A stretch of DNA of 64,000 nucleotides from Streptomyces cupreus (GCF_014257025.1 NZ_JACMSF010000004.1:1-64000), one strand, 5' to 3'. Positions 43,072-53,560 are shown, counted from the stretch's first letter. Numbers and translations: made by a program. The notes: a model not told the origin generated them from the letters alone.

Positions 43072-45314
43072 GTCAGCCTCCTCGGGCGCCGTCGGCGCTG
43101 CCTGCGGCGTCGCGTCTCGCGGTTCTCCGTCGTCGGTGTCCCCACCGTCGCCGCCTGCTGCTGCCCGTCCTCCTCGGGCACGCCCTCCTGGCTGGCCCGC
43201 TGGTCCTTCGCCGGGTCCTTGGCGACCTTCGGGGAGGCGATCGAGCCGTCCGTCTGGATCTTCGGCAGTTTCTTCTGCGGGGTCGGCAGCAGCGCGTTCT
43301 TCTTGCTGATGGCGCCGTCGTCGGAGACGCCGTACAGCGCGTCGTAGATGTTGCGGACGGCGGGACCCGAGGCGCCGGAGCCCGTACCACCTTGGGAGAT
43401 CGTCATGACGATCGCGTAGTCCTTGGTGTACGTGGCGAACCAGGATGTCGTCTGCTTGCCGTAGACCTCGGCGGTACCGGTCTTGGCGTGCATCTCGATC
43501 TTGTCCTGGGGCCAGCCGCCGAACCGCCAGGCGGCGGTACCGCGGGTGGCGACGCCGGCCAGGGCCTCGTCCATCTGGGCCAGGGTCTGCTTGTTGACCG
43601 GCAGCTTGCCGTGCGACTTGGGCTGGATCTCCGAGACCTGCTTGCCGTCGGCGCTGACGATCGCCTTGCCGACCGTCGGGTCGTACAGGGTGCCGCCGTT
43701 GGAGATGGCCGCGTAGATGGTGGCCATCTGGATCGGGGTCACCAGGGTGTCGCCCTGGCCGATGGAGTAGTTGATCTCGTCACCGGCGCGCATCTCGTTG
43801 CCTTCGAGGCAGTTCTCGTAGGCGATCTTCTCGACGTAGTCGCCGTCCTTCTTGCCGGTCTTGCACCAGGCGTCCTTGTTGGCCTCCCAGTAGGACTGCT
43901 TCCACTGGCGGTCGGGGACCCGGCCGGTGACCTCGTTGGGCAGGTCGATACCGGTTTCCGCGCCGAGGCCGAACTGGTGGGCGGCCTTGTAGAAGTAGTC
44001 CTTCGGCTTGCCCTTGGGGTTGATGCCACCGTCCTTCTTCCACTCGTTGTGCGCGAGTTGGTAGTAGACGGTGTCGCAGGAGACCTCAAGGGCGCGGCCG
44101 AGGCCGATCGGGCCGTGGTTCTGGGACTCGAAGTTCTTGAAAACCTGGCCGCCGACCGAGTAGGAGCTTGAGCAGTTGTAGCGGCCGTCGAAGTCGTAGC
44201 CCGCCTGGACCGCGGCGGCCGTGGAGACCACCTTGAAGATCGAGCCGGGGGCTGCCTGCCCCTGTATGGCGCGGTTGAGCAGCGGGTAGTTGGAGGACTT
44301 GCCGGTGAGCTGCTTGTAGTCCTTGGCGGAGATGCCGCCCACCCAGGCGTTCGGGTCGTAGGTCGGGTTGGACGCCATGGCGACGATCCGGCCGGTCTTG
44401 GCCTCCATCACCACGACCGCGCCCGCGTCGGCCTTGTAGCGCTGCTGGGTGTTGCGGTCCCACTCCTTGCGGGCCGTCTTCATCGCCTCGTTCAGCTCGT
44501 ACTCGGCGACCCGCTGGACGCGGGCGTCGATGCTGGTGACGAGGTTGGAGCCGGGCTGGGCGGCGTCGGCCTCGGCCTCGCCGATGACCCGGCCGAGGTT
44601 GTCGACCTCGTAGCGGGTGACGCCGGCCTTGCCGCGCAGCTCCTTGTCGTACTGGCGCTCGATGCCGGAGCGGCCGACCTGGTCGGAGCGGAGGTAGGGC
44701 GAGTCGGTGTCCTGGGCCTGGGTGATCTCCTCGTCGGTGACCGGGGAGAGATAGCCGAGGACCTGGGCGGTGTTGGAGCCGCCGGGGCCCGGGTAGCGGC
44801 GGACGGCCTGGGGTTCGGCGGTGATGCCGGGGAAGTCCTCGGCGCGCTCACGGATCTGCAGGGCCTGCTTGGCGGTGGCCTCGTCGGTGATGGGGATGGG
44901 CTGGTACGGCGAGCCGTTCCAGCAGGGCTGGGGGGTCTCGGCGTCGCACAGCCGGACCTTCTCCATCACCTCCTTGGGCTTCATCCCGAGGACGCCGGCG
45001 AGCTTGGTGAGGACGCCCTTGCCGTCGTCCTTCATCTTCAGCAGCTCGGTGCGGGAGGCGGAGACGACCAGCCGTGTCTCGTTGTCGGCCAGGGGCACTC
45101 CGCGCGCGTCCAGGATGGAGCCGCGCACGGCCGGGTCGACGACCTGCTGGACGTGGTTGCCGGAGGCCTCCTTGGCGTACTCCTCGCCCTCCCGGATCTG
45201 GAGGTACCACAGCCGTCCGCCGAGGGTGCCGAGGAGGGACAGGACAAGGATCTGGATCACGACGAGTCGGATCTGGACCCGTGGGGTCCGCCCGGTCTCG
45301 GGGATGTTGGTCAC
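43068..45314 (-). CDS. mrdA: Penicillin-binding protein 2 (class B transpeptidase)
   Basis: 748 residues. One N-terminal TM helix (VVIQILVLSLLGTLGGRLWYL), a dimerisation domain (VDPAVRGSILDARGVPLADN), then the transpeptidase domain with APGSIFKVVS (catalytic Ser near 357, SxxK), SCD in the SxN position and HAKTGTAE (KTG, near 610). The C-terminal 100 residues are a charged extension ending RRRRQRRRRPRR, rare in PBP2 outside actinomycetes. Crosslinks new peptidoglycan with RodA. GTG 45314 start; 142 bp separate it from mreD. Confidence 0.95.
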   Translation of the reverse strand: MTNIPETGRTPRVQIRLVVIQILVLSLLGTLGGRLWYLQIREGEEYAKEASGNHVQQVVDPAVRGSILDARGVPLADNETRLVVSASRTELLKMKDDGKGVLTKLAGVLGMKPKEVMEKVRLCDAETPQPCWNGSPYQPIPITDEATAKQALQIRERAEDFPGITAEPQAVRRYPGPGGSNTAQVLGYLSPVTDEEITQAQDTDSPYLRSDQVGRSGIERQYDKELRGKAGVTRYEVDNLGRVIGEAEADAAQPGSNLVTSIDARVQRVAEYELNEAMKTARKEWDRNTQQRYKADAGAVVVMEAKTGRIVAMASNPTYDPNAWVGGISAKDYKQLTGKSSNYPLLNRAIQGQAAPGSIFKVVSTAAAVQAGYDFDGRYNCSSSYSVGGQVFKNFESQNHGPIGLGRALEVSCDTVYYQLAHNEWKKDGGINPKGKPKDYFYKAAHQFGLGAETGIDLPNEVTGRVPDRQWKQSYWEANKDAWCKTGKKDGDYVEKIAYENCLEGNEMRAGDEINYSIGQGDTLVTPIQMATIYAAISNGGTLYDPTVGKAIVSADGKQVSEIQPKSHGKLPVNKQTLAQMDEALAGVATRGTAAWRFGGWPQDKIEMHAKTGTAEVYGKQTTSWFATYTKDYAIVMTISQGGTGSGASGPAVRNIYDALYGVSDDGAISKKNALLPTPQKKLPKIQTDGSIASPKVAKDPAKDQRASQEGVPEEDGQQQAATVGTPTTENRETRRRRQRRRRPRRLT

Positions 45315-45456
45315 TGCGGCTGCCGCCCCCTCTCGGTGCGCCGACGTGTGTGCGCGTACGAATGATGAACGGCCGACCTGTGAGGCCGCGTTCCGCCCCG
45401 GCGAACCCGTTCGGGTGATTCATCCACTGGCGCGCTCCGCGCGCGGGCCTGCGCCC

Positions 45457-46125
45457 TCACAGCCGCTTGACCCCCTTGATGCGTCCGGCGCGGGCGGTGC
45501 GCGCCCGGGACGCCTTCACCTTCAGGCCGCCGCGCTGGCTGCCGATGCGCAGTCCGGTGCCGCCGGAGAGCCAGCCGGTGGAGATGTCGGACTTCGCCGA
45601 GGAGTTGGCCTCCGCGAGGGGGTCGTTGTCGGCGCGTCTGGCCAGCGCCATGAGCCCGGGGACGACGAACGGGGCGAGCAGCAGGTCGTAGAGCGCGGCC
45701 GTGAACAGCAGGCTGCCCAGGCCCACATGGCGGGCGGCGGTGTCGCCGACGAGGGCGCCGACACCGGCGTAGAGCAGGGTGGAGCCGATGGCCGCGGCGA
45801 CGACCACGACCATGGGGCCGGTGGCCGACTTCAGCCGGCCGTTCTCCGGCTTGATGAGCCCGGCGAGATAGCCGATGACGCACAGCACCAGGGCGTAGCG
45901 GCCGACGGCGTGGTCGGCGGGTGGGGCGAGGTCGGCGAGCAGTCCCGCGCCGAAGCCGACGAGGGCGCCGCCGACATGGCCGTAGACCATGGCGAGGCCC
46001 AGGACCGTCAGCAGGAGCAGGTCGGGGACGGCGCCGGGGAGGTGGAGCCGGGCGAGGACGCTCACCTGGAGGACCAGGGCGACGACGACCAGCGAGGAGG
46101 AGAGCAGGATCCGGTTGACGCGCAT
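45457..46125 (-). CDS. mreD: Rod-shape protein MreD
   Basis: 222 residues, about five or six TM helices: VNRILLSSSLVVVALVLQVSVL, LPGAVPDLLLLTVLGLAMVYG, VGFGAGLLADLAPPADHAVG, YALVLCVIGYLAGLI. This is the MreD pattern. The C-terminal 60 residues are basic and cytoplasmic (KVKASRARTARAGRIKGVKR). It spans the membrane between MreC and the synthases. Starts 13 bp after mreC. Confidence 0.93.
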   Translation of the reverse strand: MRVNRILLSSSLVVVALVLQVSVLARLHLPGAVPDLLLLTVLGLAMVYGHVGGALVGFGAGLLADLAPPADHAVGRYALVLCVIGYLAGLIKPENGRLKSATGPMVVVVAAAIGSTLLYAGVGALVGDTAARHVGLGSLLFTAALYDLLLAPFVVPGLMALARRADNDPLAEANSSAKSDISTGWLSGGTGLRIGSQRGGLKVKASRARTARAGRIKGVKRL

Positions 46126-46138
46126 GGGGCTTCAGCTC

Positions 46139-47089
46139 CTACTGCTCTTCTTGCGGGTACTGGCCGTCGACCGGCGCCTGGGCGGACGGGGTGACGGTCA
46201 CCGTCACGGTCGGCGTGGGGGTCGGCTTGGGCTTGGCGGGGAGCACCGTGTCGCGCGGGTCCTCCTTCGGGGCCTCCACTACGACGCCGACGATGTCGAG
46301 CTTGGTGAAGCTGACGTACGGCGTGACGTAGAGGGTGCGGGTCAGGTCGCCGCCGGAGGGGTCGACGCGGTTGACCACGCCGACCGGCACGCCCGGCACG
46401 AAGGGCTTGTCGGCCTGCGAGCCGAAGGTGACCAGACGGTCGCCCTTCTTGATCTGCGCCTTGCCATTGAGGAGTTCGACGCGCAGCGGGCCGTCGCCCT
46501 GTCCTGAGGCGAAGCCGAGTTCGTCGTTGCCCTCCATACGGGTGCCGACGGTGAAGTCGGGGTCGCTGGCGAGCAGCACGGTCGCGGTGTTCGGGCCGAC
46601 GGTGGTGACGCGGCCGACAAGACCGTCGCCGTTGAGGACCGTCATGTCGCGCTTGAGGCCGTCGTTGGCGCCGGCGTCGATGGTGATCGTCCAGGAGAAT
46701 CCCTGGGCCGCTCCTATCGCGATGACCTCCGCGCCCTTGATGCCGTACTGCCCCGAGCCCGCGATCTTCAGCATCTTGTCGAGCTGCGCGAGTCTGCTGC
46801 GGTTGCGGTCGTCGCTGCCGAGCTTCGCCTTGAGGGCGGCGTTCTCCTTCTCCAGCTCGGCGATACGGTCGTGCCGCTCGCCCGAGTCACGGATCGCGGA
46901 GACCGCGTTGCCGACGGGATCGACCGCGGCCGAGACACCGTCCTCGATCGGGCCGAAGACCGTGGCCGCGGCCTGCCGGGCACCGTCGACCGGGGAGTCC
47001 TCCCCGCCGCGGATGTCCACCGTGATCAGTGCGAACGCGATGGCGATCAGCAGCACCAGGAGCAGCCGGCTCTCTCGTGTGTCCCTCAC
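46139..47089 (-). CDS. mreC: Rod-shape protein MreC
   Basis: 316 residues. One N-terminal TM helix (RLLLVLLIAIAFALITVDIRGG), a coiled coil (RIAELEKENAALKAKL), then two beta-barrel subdomains with DGLVGRVTTVGPNTATVLLASDPDF and GDRLVTFGSQADKPFVPGVPVGVV. A Pro/Thr-rich tail closes it. MreC is an extracytoplasmic scaffold for PBP2. It is separated from mreB by 144 bp that include a terminator. Confidence 0.95.
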   Translation of the reverse strand: MRDTRESRLLLVLLIAIAFALITVDIRGGEDSPVDGARQAAATVFGPIEDGVSAAVDPVGNAVSAIRDSGERHDRIAELEKENAALKAKLGSDDRNRSRLAQLDKMLKIAGSGQYGIKGAEVIAIGAAQGFSWTITIDAGANDGLKRDMTVLNGDGLVGRVTTVGPNTATVLLASDPDFTVGTRMEGNDELGFASGQGDGPLRVELLNGKAQIKKGDRLVTFGSQADKPFVPGVPVGVVNRVDPSGGDLTRTLYVTPYVSFTKLDIVGVVVEAPKEDPRDTVLPAKPKPTPTPTVTVTVTPSAQAPVDGQYPQEEQ

Positions 47090-47183
47090 GTGCGGCGGCC
47101 GTGCCCTTCCTCATAGGAATTCGGGAAGCCCCAGGGAAACCCGAGGGGCTGCTTTGTGGGAGCTTATGCCTCTATATCAACGA

Positions 47184-47219
47184 TCCGCCGTACGAGAGGA
47201 GATCATCTCGTACGGCGGA
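47184..47219. terminator. Terminator between mreB and mreC
   Basis: Perfect 14-bp stem TCCGCCGTACGAGA / TCTCGTACGGCGGA with an 8-base loop, starting 14 bases after the mreB stop on the minus strand. It allows mreB to be made in excess over mreCD-PBP2-rodA. A second small stem (AGCCCC/GGGGCT, about 47132-47152) lies in the mreC leader. Confidence 0.85.
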
Positions 47220-47233
47220 ATCGAAGAGTTACG

Positions 47234-48265
47234 TCATCTGCGGGGCTGGGCGTCCAGGACCTGCTGGAGCGCCTCGAACTCCTCGACACACTTGCCGGAG
47301 CCGAGCGCCACGCTGTCCAGCGGGTCCTCGGCGATGTGGATCGGCATGCCGGTCTCGCGGCGCAGCCGCTCGTCGAGCCCGCGGAGCAGGGCGCCGCCAC
47401 CCGTAAGGACGATTCCGCGGTCCATGATGTCGCCGGACAGCTCCGGCGGGCACTTGTCGAGGGTCGTCTTGACGGCGTCGACGATGGCGTTGACCGGCTC
47501 CTCGATGGCCTTGCGGACTTCGGCGGCGGAGATGACGACGGTCTTGGGCAGCCCGGAGACGAGATCCCGGCCGCGGATTTCGGTGTGCTCGTCGGAGTCG
47601 AGGTCGTACGCCGAACCGATCGTGATCTTGATCTGCTCGGCCGTGCGCTCACCCAGCAGGAGCGAGTACTCCTTCTTGATGTGCTGGATGATCGCGTTGT
47701 CCAGTTCGTCGCCCGCGACCCGGATGGACTGGGCGGTGACGATGCCGCCGAGGGAGATGACCGCGACCTCAGTGGTGCCGCCGCCGATGTCGACCACCAT
47801 GTTGCCCGTGGCCTCGTGGACCGGCAGGCCGGAGCCGATGGCCGCGGCCATGGGCTCCTCGATGATGTGCACCTGACGGGCGCCGGCCTGGGACGACGCC
47901 TCGATGACGGCGCGGCGCTCGACGCCCGTGATGCCCGAGGGCACACAGACGACGACCCGCGGACGAGCCAGGTACCGCCGCTTGTGGATCTTCAGGATGA
48001 AGTAGCGGAGCATCCGCTCGGTGATCTCGAAGTCGGCGATCACACCGTCCTTCAGCGGACGTACGGCAACGATGTTGCCGGGGGTCCGACCGATCATCTT
48101 CTTCGCTTCGGCGCCGACCGCGAGGATGCCACCGGTGTTGGTGTTGATCGCGACGACGGACGGCTCGTTGAGTACGATCCCGCGACCCCTGACGTACACC
48201 AGCGTGTTGGCGGTCCCGAGGTCGACAGCCATGTCACGGCCGATGAACGACATTGAGTTCCCCAT
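47234..48265 (-). CDS. mreB: Actin-like protein MreB
   Basis: 343 residues from ATG 48265 (MGNSMSF); ATG 48253 (MSFIGRD) has the better-placed GGGGAA and is an alternative. Actin fold motifs: [10 protein letters not shown] (phosphate 1), [15 protein letters not shown] (phosphate 2), [14 protein letters not shown] (adenosine). It forms ATP-dependent filaments below the membrane; in Streptomyces its role is mostly in spore wall assembly rather than in hyphal growth. Confidence 0.98.
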   Translation of the reverse strand: MGNSMSFIGRDMAVDLGTANTLVYVRGRGIVLNEPSVVAINTNTGGILAVGAEAKKMIGRTPGNIVAVRPLKDGVIADFEITERMLRYFILKIHKRRYLARPRVVVCVPSGITGVERRAVIEASSQAGARQVHIIEEPMAAAIGSGLPVHEATGNMVVDIGGGTTEVAVISLGGIVTAQSIRVAGDELDNAIIQHIKKEYSLLLGERTAEQIKITIGSAYDLDSDEHTEIRGRDLVSGLPKTVVISAAEVRKAIEEPVNAIVDAVKTTLDKCPPELSGDIMDRGIVLTGGGALLRGLDERLRRETGMPIHIAEDPLDSVALGSGKCVEEFEALQQVLDAQPRR

Positions 48266-48429
48266 CAGGATTCGTCTGGCCTTCCCGGGAGCTTTTGACG
48301 GCTTTTCAGGTCGGCGAAGTGGGTGCTGTGACGTGAAGGCTTCCATCGTAGACGCGCCTTCGCGAACACGGCGTTAGGGTCCTTCGCCATTGTCAGCAGA
48401 TGGTGTGCGGGTTCGCTCCTGGAGACGAG

Positions 48430-48457
48430 CGTTCGGGGACTCTCGTTCCCCCGAACG
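48430..48457. repeat. Inverted repeat in the ndk-mreB gap
   Basis: CGTTCGGGG (48430-48438) and CCCCGAACG (48449-48457) with a 10-base spacer. It lies upstream of mreB, about 165 bp before its start, and after the ndk terminator, so it may be a second terminator or an operator of mreB. Confidence 0.5.
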
Positions 48458-48477
48458 CCCCGCATATGCCAGAAAGT

Positions 48478-48496
48478 CCGGAGGCAATGCCTCCGG
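48478..48496. terminator. Terminator after ndk
   Basis: CCGGAGGC and GCCTCCGG across a 3-base loop, followed on the minus strand by ACTTTCTGG; 25 bases beyond the ndk stop. It separates ndk from mreB. Confidence 0.75.
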
Positions 48497-48521
48497 GCTC
48501 TCTGATCCGCTGTCGTGGGTC

Positions 48522-48935
48522 CTAGGCGCGGCCCGGGAAGAAGATCTTCACCTCGCGCTCGGCGGACTCCTCGGAGTCGGAGGCGTGGATGAGGTTCTCA
48601 CGGACGATCACACCGAAGTCACCGCGGATGGAGCCGGGCGCGGCGGCGATCGGGTCGGTCGGTCCGGCCAGCGCGCGCACACCCTCGATGACCCGCTCGC
48701 CCTCGACGATCAGCGCCACGACCGGGCCGGAGGACATGAACTCGACCAGCGGCTCGTAGAACGGCTTGCCCTTGTGCTCGCCGTAGTGCTGCTCCAGGGT
48801 CTCCTGGTCCAGGGTGCGCAGCTCCAGCGCGGTGATCTGCCAGCCCGCCTTGCGCTCGATGCGGCTGATGATCTCGCCGGTCAGGCCACGACGGACGGCG
48901 TCGGGCTTGAGGAGGACGAGGGTGCGCTGGGTCAC
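48522..48935 (-). CDS. ndk: Nucleoside diphosphate kinase
   Basis: 137 residues. TQRTLVLLKPDAVRRGLTGE opens the fold; NLIHASDSEESAEREVKIFF contains the catalytic His phosphorylated by ATP. Equalises NTP and dNTP pools. Start GTG 48935 gives the standard family length. It follows the small membrane protein gene in the folC unit. Confidence 0.98.
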   Translation of the reverse strand: MTQRTLVLLKPDAVRRGLTGEIISRIERKAGWQITALELRTLDQETLEQHYGEHKGKPFYEPLVEFMSSGPVVALIVEGERVIEGVRALAGPTDPIAAAPGSIRGDFGVIVRENLIHASDSEESAEREVKIFFPGRA

Positions 48936-49000
48936 GACGGGCTCCTTAGTGCATCAAGGTGTGCGGGAAGACGAGGTTACCCGGCGTGTCCGGGCAGGTG

Positions 49001-49357
49001 TTACGCAGCGTCAGGTGTAGAGGCCTCGGCCTGCGCCGCGAATCTCGCCTTCGCCTCGTCGATCTTCCGCCCGTAGTGCACCGACGCCCACCACAGGGCC
49101 GCGAACGCCGCGCCCAGGAAGAACATCGACGGCACGACGAACCCGGAGGCGATCAGCACGGCCTGGAGCGCCCAGCCGAGGCCGATGCCGCCGGGCCGGG
49201 TGACCAGACCGCACAGCAGCAGGCACAGGAACATCGCGATCCCGCTGACCGTCCACACCGTCGACATGGACAGATCGGGGTCCTTCATGGCGACCAGACC
49301 GGCGAAGCCGATGACGAAGAACTCGCCGATCAGGGTCGACGCACAGAGCGTACGCAT
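49001..49357 (-). CDS. DUF4233 membrane protein
   Basis: 118 residues with four hydrophobic helices: LIGEFFVIGFAGLVAM, VSGIAMFLCLLLCGL, LGWALQAVLIASGFVV and SMFFLGAAFAALWWASV. The order folC, DUF4233, ndk is constant in actinobacteria. Start ATG 49357, 10 bp after the folC stop, so coupled with it. Function unknown; the position suggests only co-expression. Confidence 0.85.
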   Translation of the reverse strand: MRTLCASTLIGEFFVIGFAGLVAMKDPDLSMSTVWTVSGIAMFLCLLLCGLVTRPGGIGLGWALQAVLIASGFVVPSMFFLGAAFAALWWASVHYGRKIDEAKARFAAQAEASTPDAA

Positions 49358-49367
49358 GCTTGAAACC

Positions 49368-50852
49368 TCAGCCCTTCCCGAGCAGCAGTCGGGCCTCGCC
49401 CACGGTGATGACGGAACCGGTGACCAGCACACCGCCGCCCGCGAACTCGCCCTCCTCCTCGGCCAGCGTGATCGCGGCCTCCAGGGCGTCCGGCAGCCGC
49501 GGCTCGACCTGCACCCGCTCGTCGCCGAACACCTCGACGGCGATGGCGGCCAGCTCGTCGGCGTCCATCGCGCGATGGCTGGAGTTCTGCGTGATCACAA
49601 CCTCGGCGAAGATCGGCTCGAAGGCCTCCAGCAGCCCGCGCACGTTCTTGTCGCCGCTGGCACCGACCACGCCGATCAGCCGGCTGAAGTCGAAGGCCTC
49701 CCCGATCGCCTCCGCGGTCACCCGGGCGCCGGCCGGGTTGTGCGCGGCGTCCAGCACGATGGTCGGCGACGTGCGCACGACCTCCATGCGGCCCGGCGAG
49801 GAGACGGCCGCGAAGGCCTTGCGGACGGTGTCGATGTCGAGCGGCTCGGCGCGCAGGGCGCCGACACCGAAGAACGCCTCCACGGCGGCGAGCGCCACGG
49901 CGGCGTTGTGCGCCTGGTGGGCGCCGTGCAGCGGGAGATAGACCTCCGCGTACTCACCGCCGAGACCCCGCAGGGTGACCAGCTGTCCGCCGACCGCGAC
50001 CCGCCGGGAGACCACCCCGAACTCCAGGCCCTCACGGGCGACCGTCGCGTCGACCTCCACGGCCTTCTTCAGCAGCACCTGCGCCGCGTCCACCGGCTGC
50101 TGGGCCAGGATCACGGTGGCGTCCTGCTTGACGATCCCGGCCTTCTCGGTGGCGATCTCGGCGGGCGTCTCGCCGAGCCGGTCGGTGTGGTCGAGGTCGA
50201 TGGGGGTGACGACGGCGACGTCACCGTCGATGACGTTCGTGGCGTCCCAGGAACCGCCCATGCCGACCTCGACGACGGCCACGTCGACGGGCGCGTCCGC
50301 GAAGGCGGCGTACGCCATGCCGGTCAGCACCTCGAAGAAGGACAGCCGGTACTCCTGCTGGGCGTCGACCATCTCGATGTACGGCTTGATGTCGTTGTAC
50401 GTCTCGATGAACCGCTCGGCCGAGATCGCGGCGCCGTCCAGGCTGATCCGCTCGGTGACCGACTGGACGTGCGGGCTCGTGTACCGGCCGGTGCGCAGCT
50501 CGAAGGCGCCGAGGAGGGCCTCGATCATGCGGGCGGTGGAGGTCTTGCCGTTCGTCCCGGTGATGTGGATCGAGGGGTACGAGCGCTGCGGCTCGCCCAG
50601 CACGTCCATCAGCGCGGCGATACGGCTGACCGAGGGCTCCAGCTTGGTCTCGCCCCACCTCGTGGCGAGCTCCGCTTCGACTTCGCGCAGGGCCTTGTCG
50701 ACCTCGGGGTCCTCGGGGCGTGCGGGTACGTCCGCTTGCGGCGGACCGCCCTGGGTACGGAGGGTACGGCTGCCGGCCTCGATGACCGCGAGATCGGGGT
50801 CGCGGTCGGTCTCTTCCGCGATGATCTCGTCGAAGGGGTCGCTTTCACTCAC
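49368..50852 (-). CDS. folC: Bifunctional folylpolyglutamate/dihydrofolate synthase
   Basis: 494 residues, a Mur-ligase fold. HITGTNGKTSTARMIEALL is the P-loop, SPHVQSVTERISLDG the family motif near the folate site, VEVGMGGSWDATNVI the Mg site and VLDAAHNPAG the C-terminal glutamate-ligase motif. The first 60 residues are an acidic extension seen in Streptomyces. It adds glutamates to folates. GTG 50852 start. Confidence 0.95.
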   Translation of the reverse strand: MSESDPFDEIIAEETDRDPDLAVIEAGSRTLRTQGGPPQADVPARPEDPEVDKALREVEAELATRWGETKLEPSVSRIAALMDVLGEPQRSYPSIHITGTNGKTSTARMIEALLGAFELRTGRYTSPHVQSVTERISLDGAAISAERFIETYNDIKPYIEMVDAQQEYRLSFFEVLTGMAYAAFADAPVDVAVVEVGMGGSWDATNVIDGDVAVVTPIDLDHTDRLGETPAEIATEKAGIVKQDATVILAQQPVDAAQVLLKKAVEVDATVAREGLEFGVVSRRVAVGGQLVTLRGLGGEYAEVYLPLHGAHQAHNAAVALAAVEAFFGVGALRAEPLDIDTVRKAFAAVSSPGRMEVVRTSPTIVLDAAHNPAGARVTAEAIGEAFDFSRLIGVVGASGDKNVRGLLEAFEPIFAEVVITQNSSHRAMDADELAAIAVEVFGDERVQVEPRLPDALEAAITLAEEEGEFAGGGVLVTGSVITVGEARLLLGKG

Positions 50853-50889
50853 GGGGTCAGTCTACGGAGGCGGACTGACATACGTAGCT

Positions 50890-50926
50890 GAAGGCCCCCG
50901 GAGCTGTCGCAGCACCGGGGGCCTTC
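50890..50926. terminator. Terminator after valS
   Basis: GAAGGCCCCCGG and its exact complement with a 13-base loop, 9 bases after the valS stop. folC must then start from the 37-bp gap beyond or from read-through. Confidence 0.85.
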
Positions 50927-50935
50927 AAACGCGAC

Positions 50936-53560
50936 TTACGCCTCCGGCAGCCTGTCCAGCTGGGCCTGGATCCTCGTGATGTCCTCGTCCGCCTTCGTCA
51001 GGCGGCCGCGGATCTTCTCCACCACGTTGTCCGGGGCCTTCGCCAGGAACGCCTCGTTGCCGAGCTTCGCCGTGGCCTGGGCCTTCTCCTTCTCCGCCGC
51101 GGCCAAGTCCTTCGCGAGGCGCTTGCGCTCCGCCGCGACGTCGATCGTGCCCGAGAGGTCGAGCGCGACCTCCGCGCCCGCGACGGGGAGGGTCGCCGTG
51201 GCCGTGAAGGCGTCGCCCTCCGGCTGGAGGCGCAGGAGCTGGCGAATGGCCGCCTCGTGGGGGGCCAGAGCCGTCCCGTCCAGAGTCAGGCGGGCCGGGA
51301 CCCGCTGGCCCGGCTGGAGGCCCTGGTCGGCACGGAAGCGGCGGACCTCGGTGATGACCGACTGGAGGCTCTCGATCTCCTGCTCGGCCGCCCGGTCCCG
51401 GAAGCCGCTGTCGTTCGGCCACTCGGCGATGACGACCGACTCGCCACCCGTGAGGGTGGTCCAGAGGGTCTCCGTGACGAACGGGACCACCGGGTGCAGC
51501 AGCTTCAGCGTGACGTCGAGGACCTCGCCCAGGACCCGCTTGGAGACCTCGGCCGGCTCGCCGCCCGCCTGGAACGTGGTCTTGGACAGCTCGACGTACC
51601 AGTCGAAGACCTCGTCCCACGCGAAGTGGAACAGCGCGTCGGAGAGCTTCGCGAACTGGAAGTCCTCGTAGAGCGCGTCGACTTCGGCGACAACGGAGTT
51701 CAGGCGGGAGAGGATCCAGCGGTCCGTCGCCGACATCCGCTCCGCAGAAGGCAGTTCGCCCTCGATCGTCGCGCCGTTCATCAGCGCGAAGCGCGTGGCG
51801 TTCCAGATCTTGTTGGCGAAGTTGCGCGAGCCCTGGACCCAGTCCTCGCCGATCGGGACGTCGACGCCGGGGTTGGCGCCGCGCGCGAGGGTGAACCGGA
51901 GCGCGTCGGAGCCGTACTTGTCCATCCAGTCCAGCGGGTTGACCGCGTTGCCGAAGGACTTCGACATCTTCTTGCCGAACTGGTCGCGGACCATGCCGTG
52001 CAGGGCGATGGTGTGGAAGGGCGGGGTGCCGTCCATCGCGTAGAGGCCGAACATCATCATCCGGGCGACCCAGAAGAAGAGGATGTCGTAGCCGGTGACC
52101 AGGACGGAGTTCGGGTAGAACTTCGCGAGCGACTCGGTCTGTTCGGGCCAGCCGAGGGTGGAGAAGGGCCACAGGCCGGAGGAGAACCAGGTGTCGAGGA
52201 CATCGGTGTCCTGGTGCCAGCCCTCGCCGGACGGGGCCTCGTCATCCGGCCCGACGCAGACGACTTCACCATTCGGGCCGTACCAGACCGGGATGCGGTG
52301 GCCCCACCACAACTGCCGTGAAATACACCAGTCGTGGAGGTTGTCGACCCAGTCGAAGTACCGCTTCTCCATCTCCTGCGGGTGGATCTTGACGCGGCCG
52401 TCGCGGACGGCGTCACCGGCCGCCTTCGCCAGCGGGCCGACCTTGACCCACCACTGCATCGACAGGCGCGGCTCGATGGTGGTCTTGCAGCGCGAGCAGT
52501 GGCCGACGGAGTGGACGTACGGCCGCTTCTCCGCGACGATCCGGCCCTCGGCGCGCAGCGCGGCGACGATCGCCGAACGGGCCTCCAGGCGGTCCAGGCC
52601 CTGGAAGGGGCCGTGGGCGGTGATGACGGCGTGCTCGTCCATGATCGTGACGGCCGGCAGGTCGTGGCGCTGGCCGATCTCGAAGTCGTTCGGGTCGTGG
52701 GCCGGGGTGACCTTGACGGCGCCGGTGCCGAACTCGGGGTCGACGTGCTCGTCGGCGACGACGGGGATACGGCGGCCGGTGAGCGGCAGCTCGATCTCGC
52801 GGCCGACGAGGTGGCGGTAGCGCTCGTCCTCGGGGTGAACGGCGACGGCGGTGTCACCGAGCATCGTCTCGGCGCGGGTCGTCGCGACGACGATGGCGTC
52901 GTCGCCCTCGCCGTACCGGATGGAGACGAGCTCGCCCTCGTCGTCCTGGTACTCGACCTCGATGTCGGAGATGGCCGTCAGACAGCGCGGACACCAGTTG
53001 ATGATCCGCTCGGCGCGGTAGATGAGCTCGTCGTCGTAGAGCCGCTTGAAGATGGTCTGAACGGCCTGCGAGAGCCCCTCGTCCATGGTGAAGCGCTCAC
53101 GGGACCAGGCGACACCGTCGCCGAGCCGCCGCATCTGCCCGGAGATCTGCCCGCCGGACTCGCCCTTCCACTGCCAGACCCGCTCGACGAAGGCCTCACG
53201 GCCGAGGTCGTGCCGGGACTTGCCCTCCTTGCCGAGCTCGCGCTCGACGACGTTCTGGGTGGCGATGCCTGCGTGGTCCATGCCGGGCTGCCAGAGCGTC
53301 TCGTAGCCCTGCATGCGCTTGCGACGGGTCAGCGCGTCGATGAGGGTGTGCTCGAAGGCGTGGCCCAGGTGCAGGCTGCCGGTGACGTTCGGCGGCGGGA
53401 TGACGATGGTGTACGGCGGCTTGTCGCCCTTGTCGTCCGCCTCGAAGTAACCGCGCTCTACCCAGCGCTCGTACAGCGGCCCCTCTACATCGGCCGGCGC
53501 GTACTGGGTCGGCAGTTCGGTGTTGGGCGCTGGTGGCTGCTGCTGAGCGTTCTCGGTCAC
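50936..53560 (-). CDS. valS: Valyl-tRNA synthetase
   Basis: 874 residues, class [16 protein letters not shown] contains the HIGH-type motif, [13 protein letters not shown] the KMSKS motif, and the inserted CP1 editing domain has [19 protein letters not shown]. The C-terminal coiled coil ([22 protein letters not shown]) binds tRNA-Val. Charges tRNA-Val in the cytosol. The divergent gene at 53697 shares its promoter region. Confidence 0.97.
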   Translation of the reverse strand: MTENAQQQPPAPNTELPTQYAPADVEGPLYERWVERGYFEADDKGDKPPYTIVIPPPNVTGSLHLGHAFEHTLIDALTRRKRMQGYETLWQPGMDHAGIATQNVVERELGKEGKSRHDLGREAFVERVWQWKGESGGQISGQMRRLGDGVAWSRERFTMDEGLSQAVQTIFKRLYDDELIYRAERIINWCPRCLTAISDIEVEYQDDEGELVSIRYGEGDDAIVVATTRAETMLGDTAVAVHPEDERYRHLVGREIELPLTGRRIPVVADEHVDPEFGTGAVKVTPAHDPNDFEIGQRHDLPAVTIMDEHAVITAHGPFQGLDRLEARSAIVAALRAEGRIVAEKRPYVHSVGHCSRCKTTIEPRLSMQWWVKVGPLAKAAGDAVRDGRVKIHPQEMEKRYFDWVDNLHDWCISRQLWWGHRIPVWYGPNGEVVCVGPDDEAPSGEGWHQDTDVLDTWFSSGLWPFSTLGWPEQTESLAKFYPNSVLVTGYDILFFWVARMMMFGLYAMDGTPPFHTIALHGMVRDQFGKKMSKSFGNAVNPLDWMDKYGSDALRFTLARGANPGVDVPIGEDWVQGSRNFANKIWNATRFALMNGATIEGELPSAERMSATDRWILSRLNSVVAEVDALYEDFQFAKLSDALFHFAWDEVFDWYVELSKTTFQAGGEPAEVSKRVLGEVLDVTLKLLHPVVPFVTETLWTTLTGGESVVIAEWPNDSGFRDRAAEQEIESLQSVITEVRRFRADQGLQPGQRVPARLTLDGTALAPHEAAIRQLLRLQPEGDAFTATATLPVAGAEVALDLSGTIDVAAERKRLAKDLAAAEKEKAQATAKLGNEAFLAKAPDNVVEKIRGRLTKADEDITRIQAQLDRLPEA

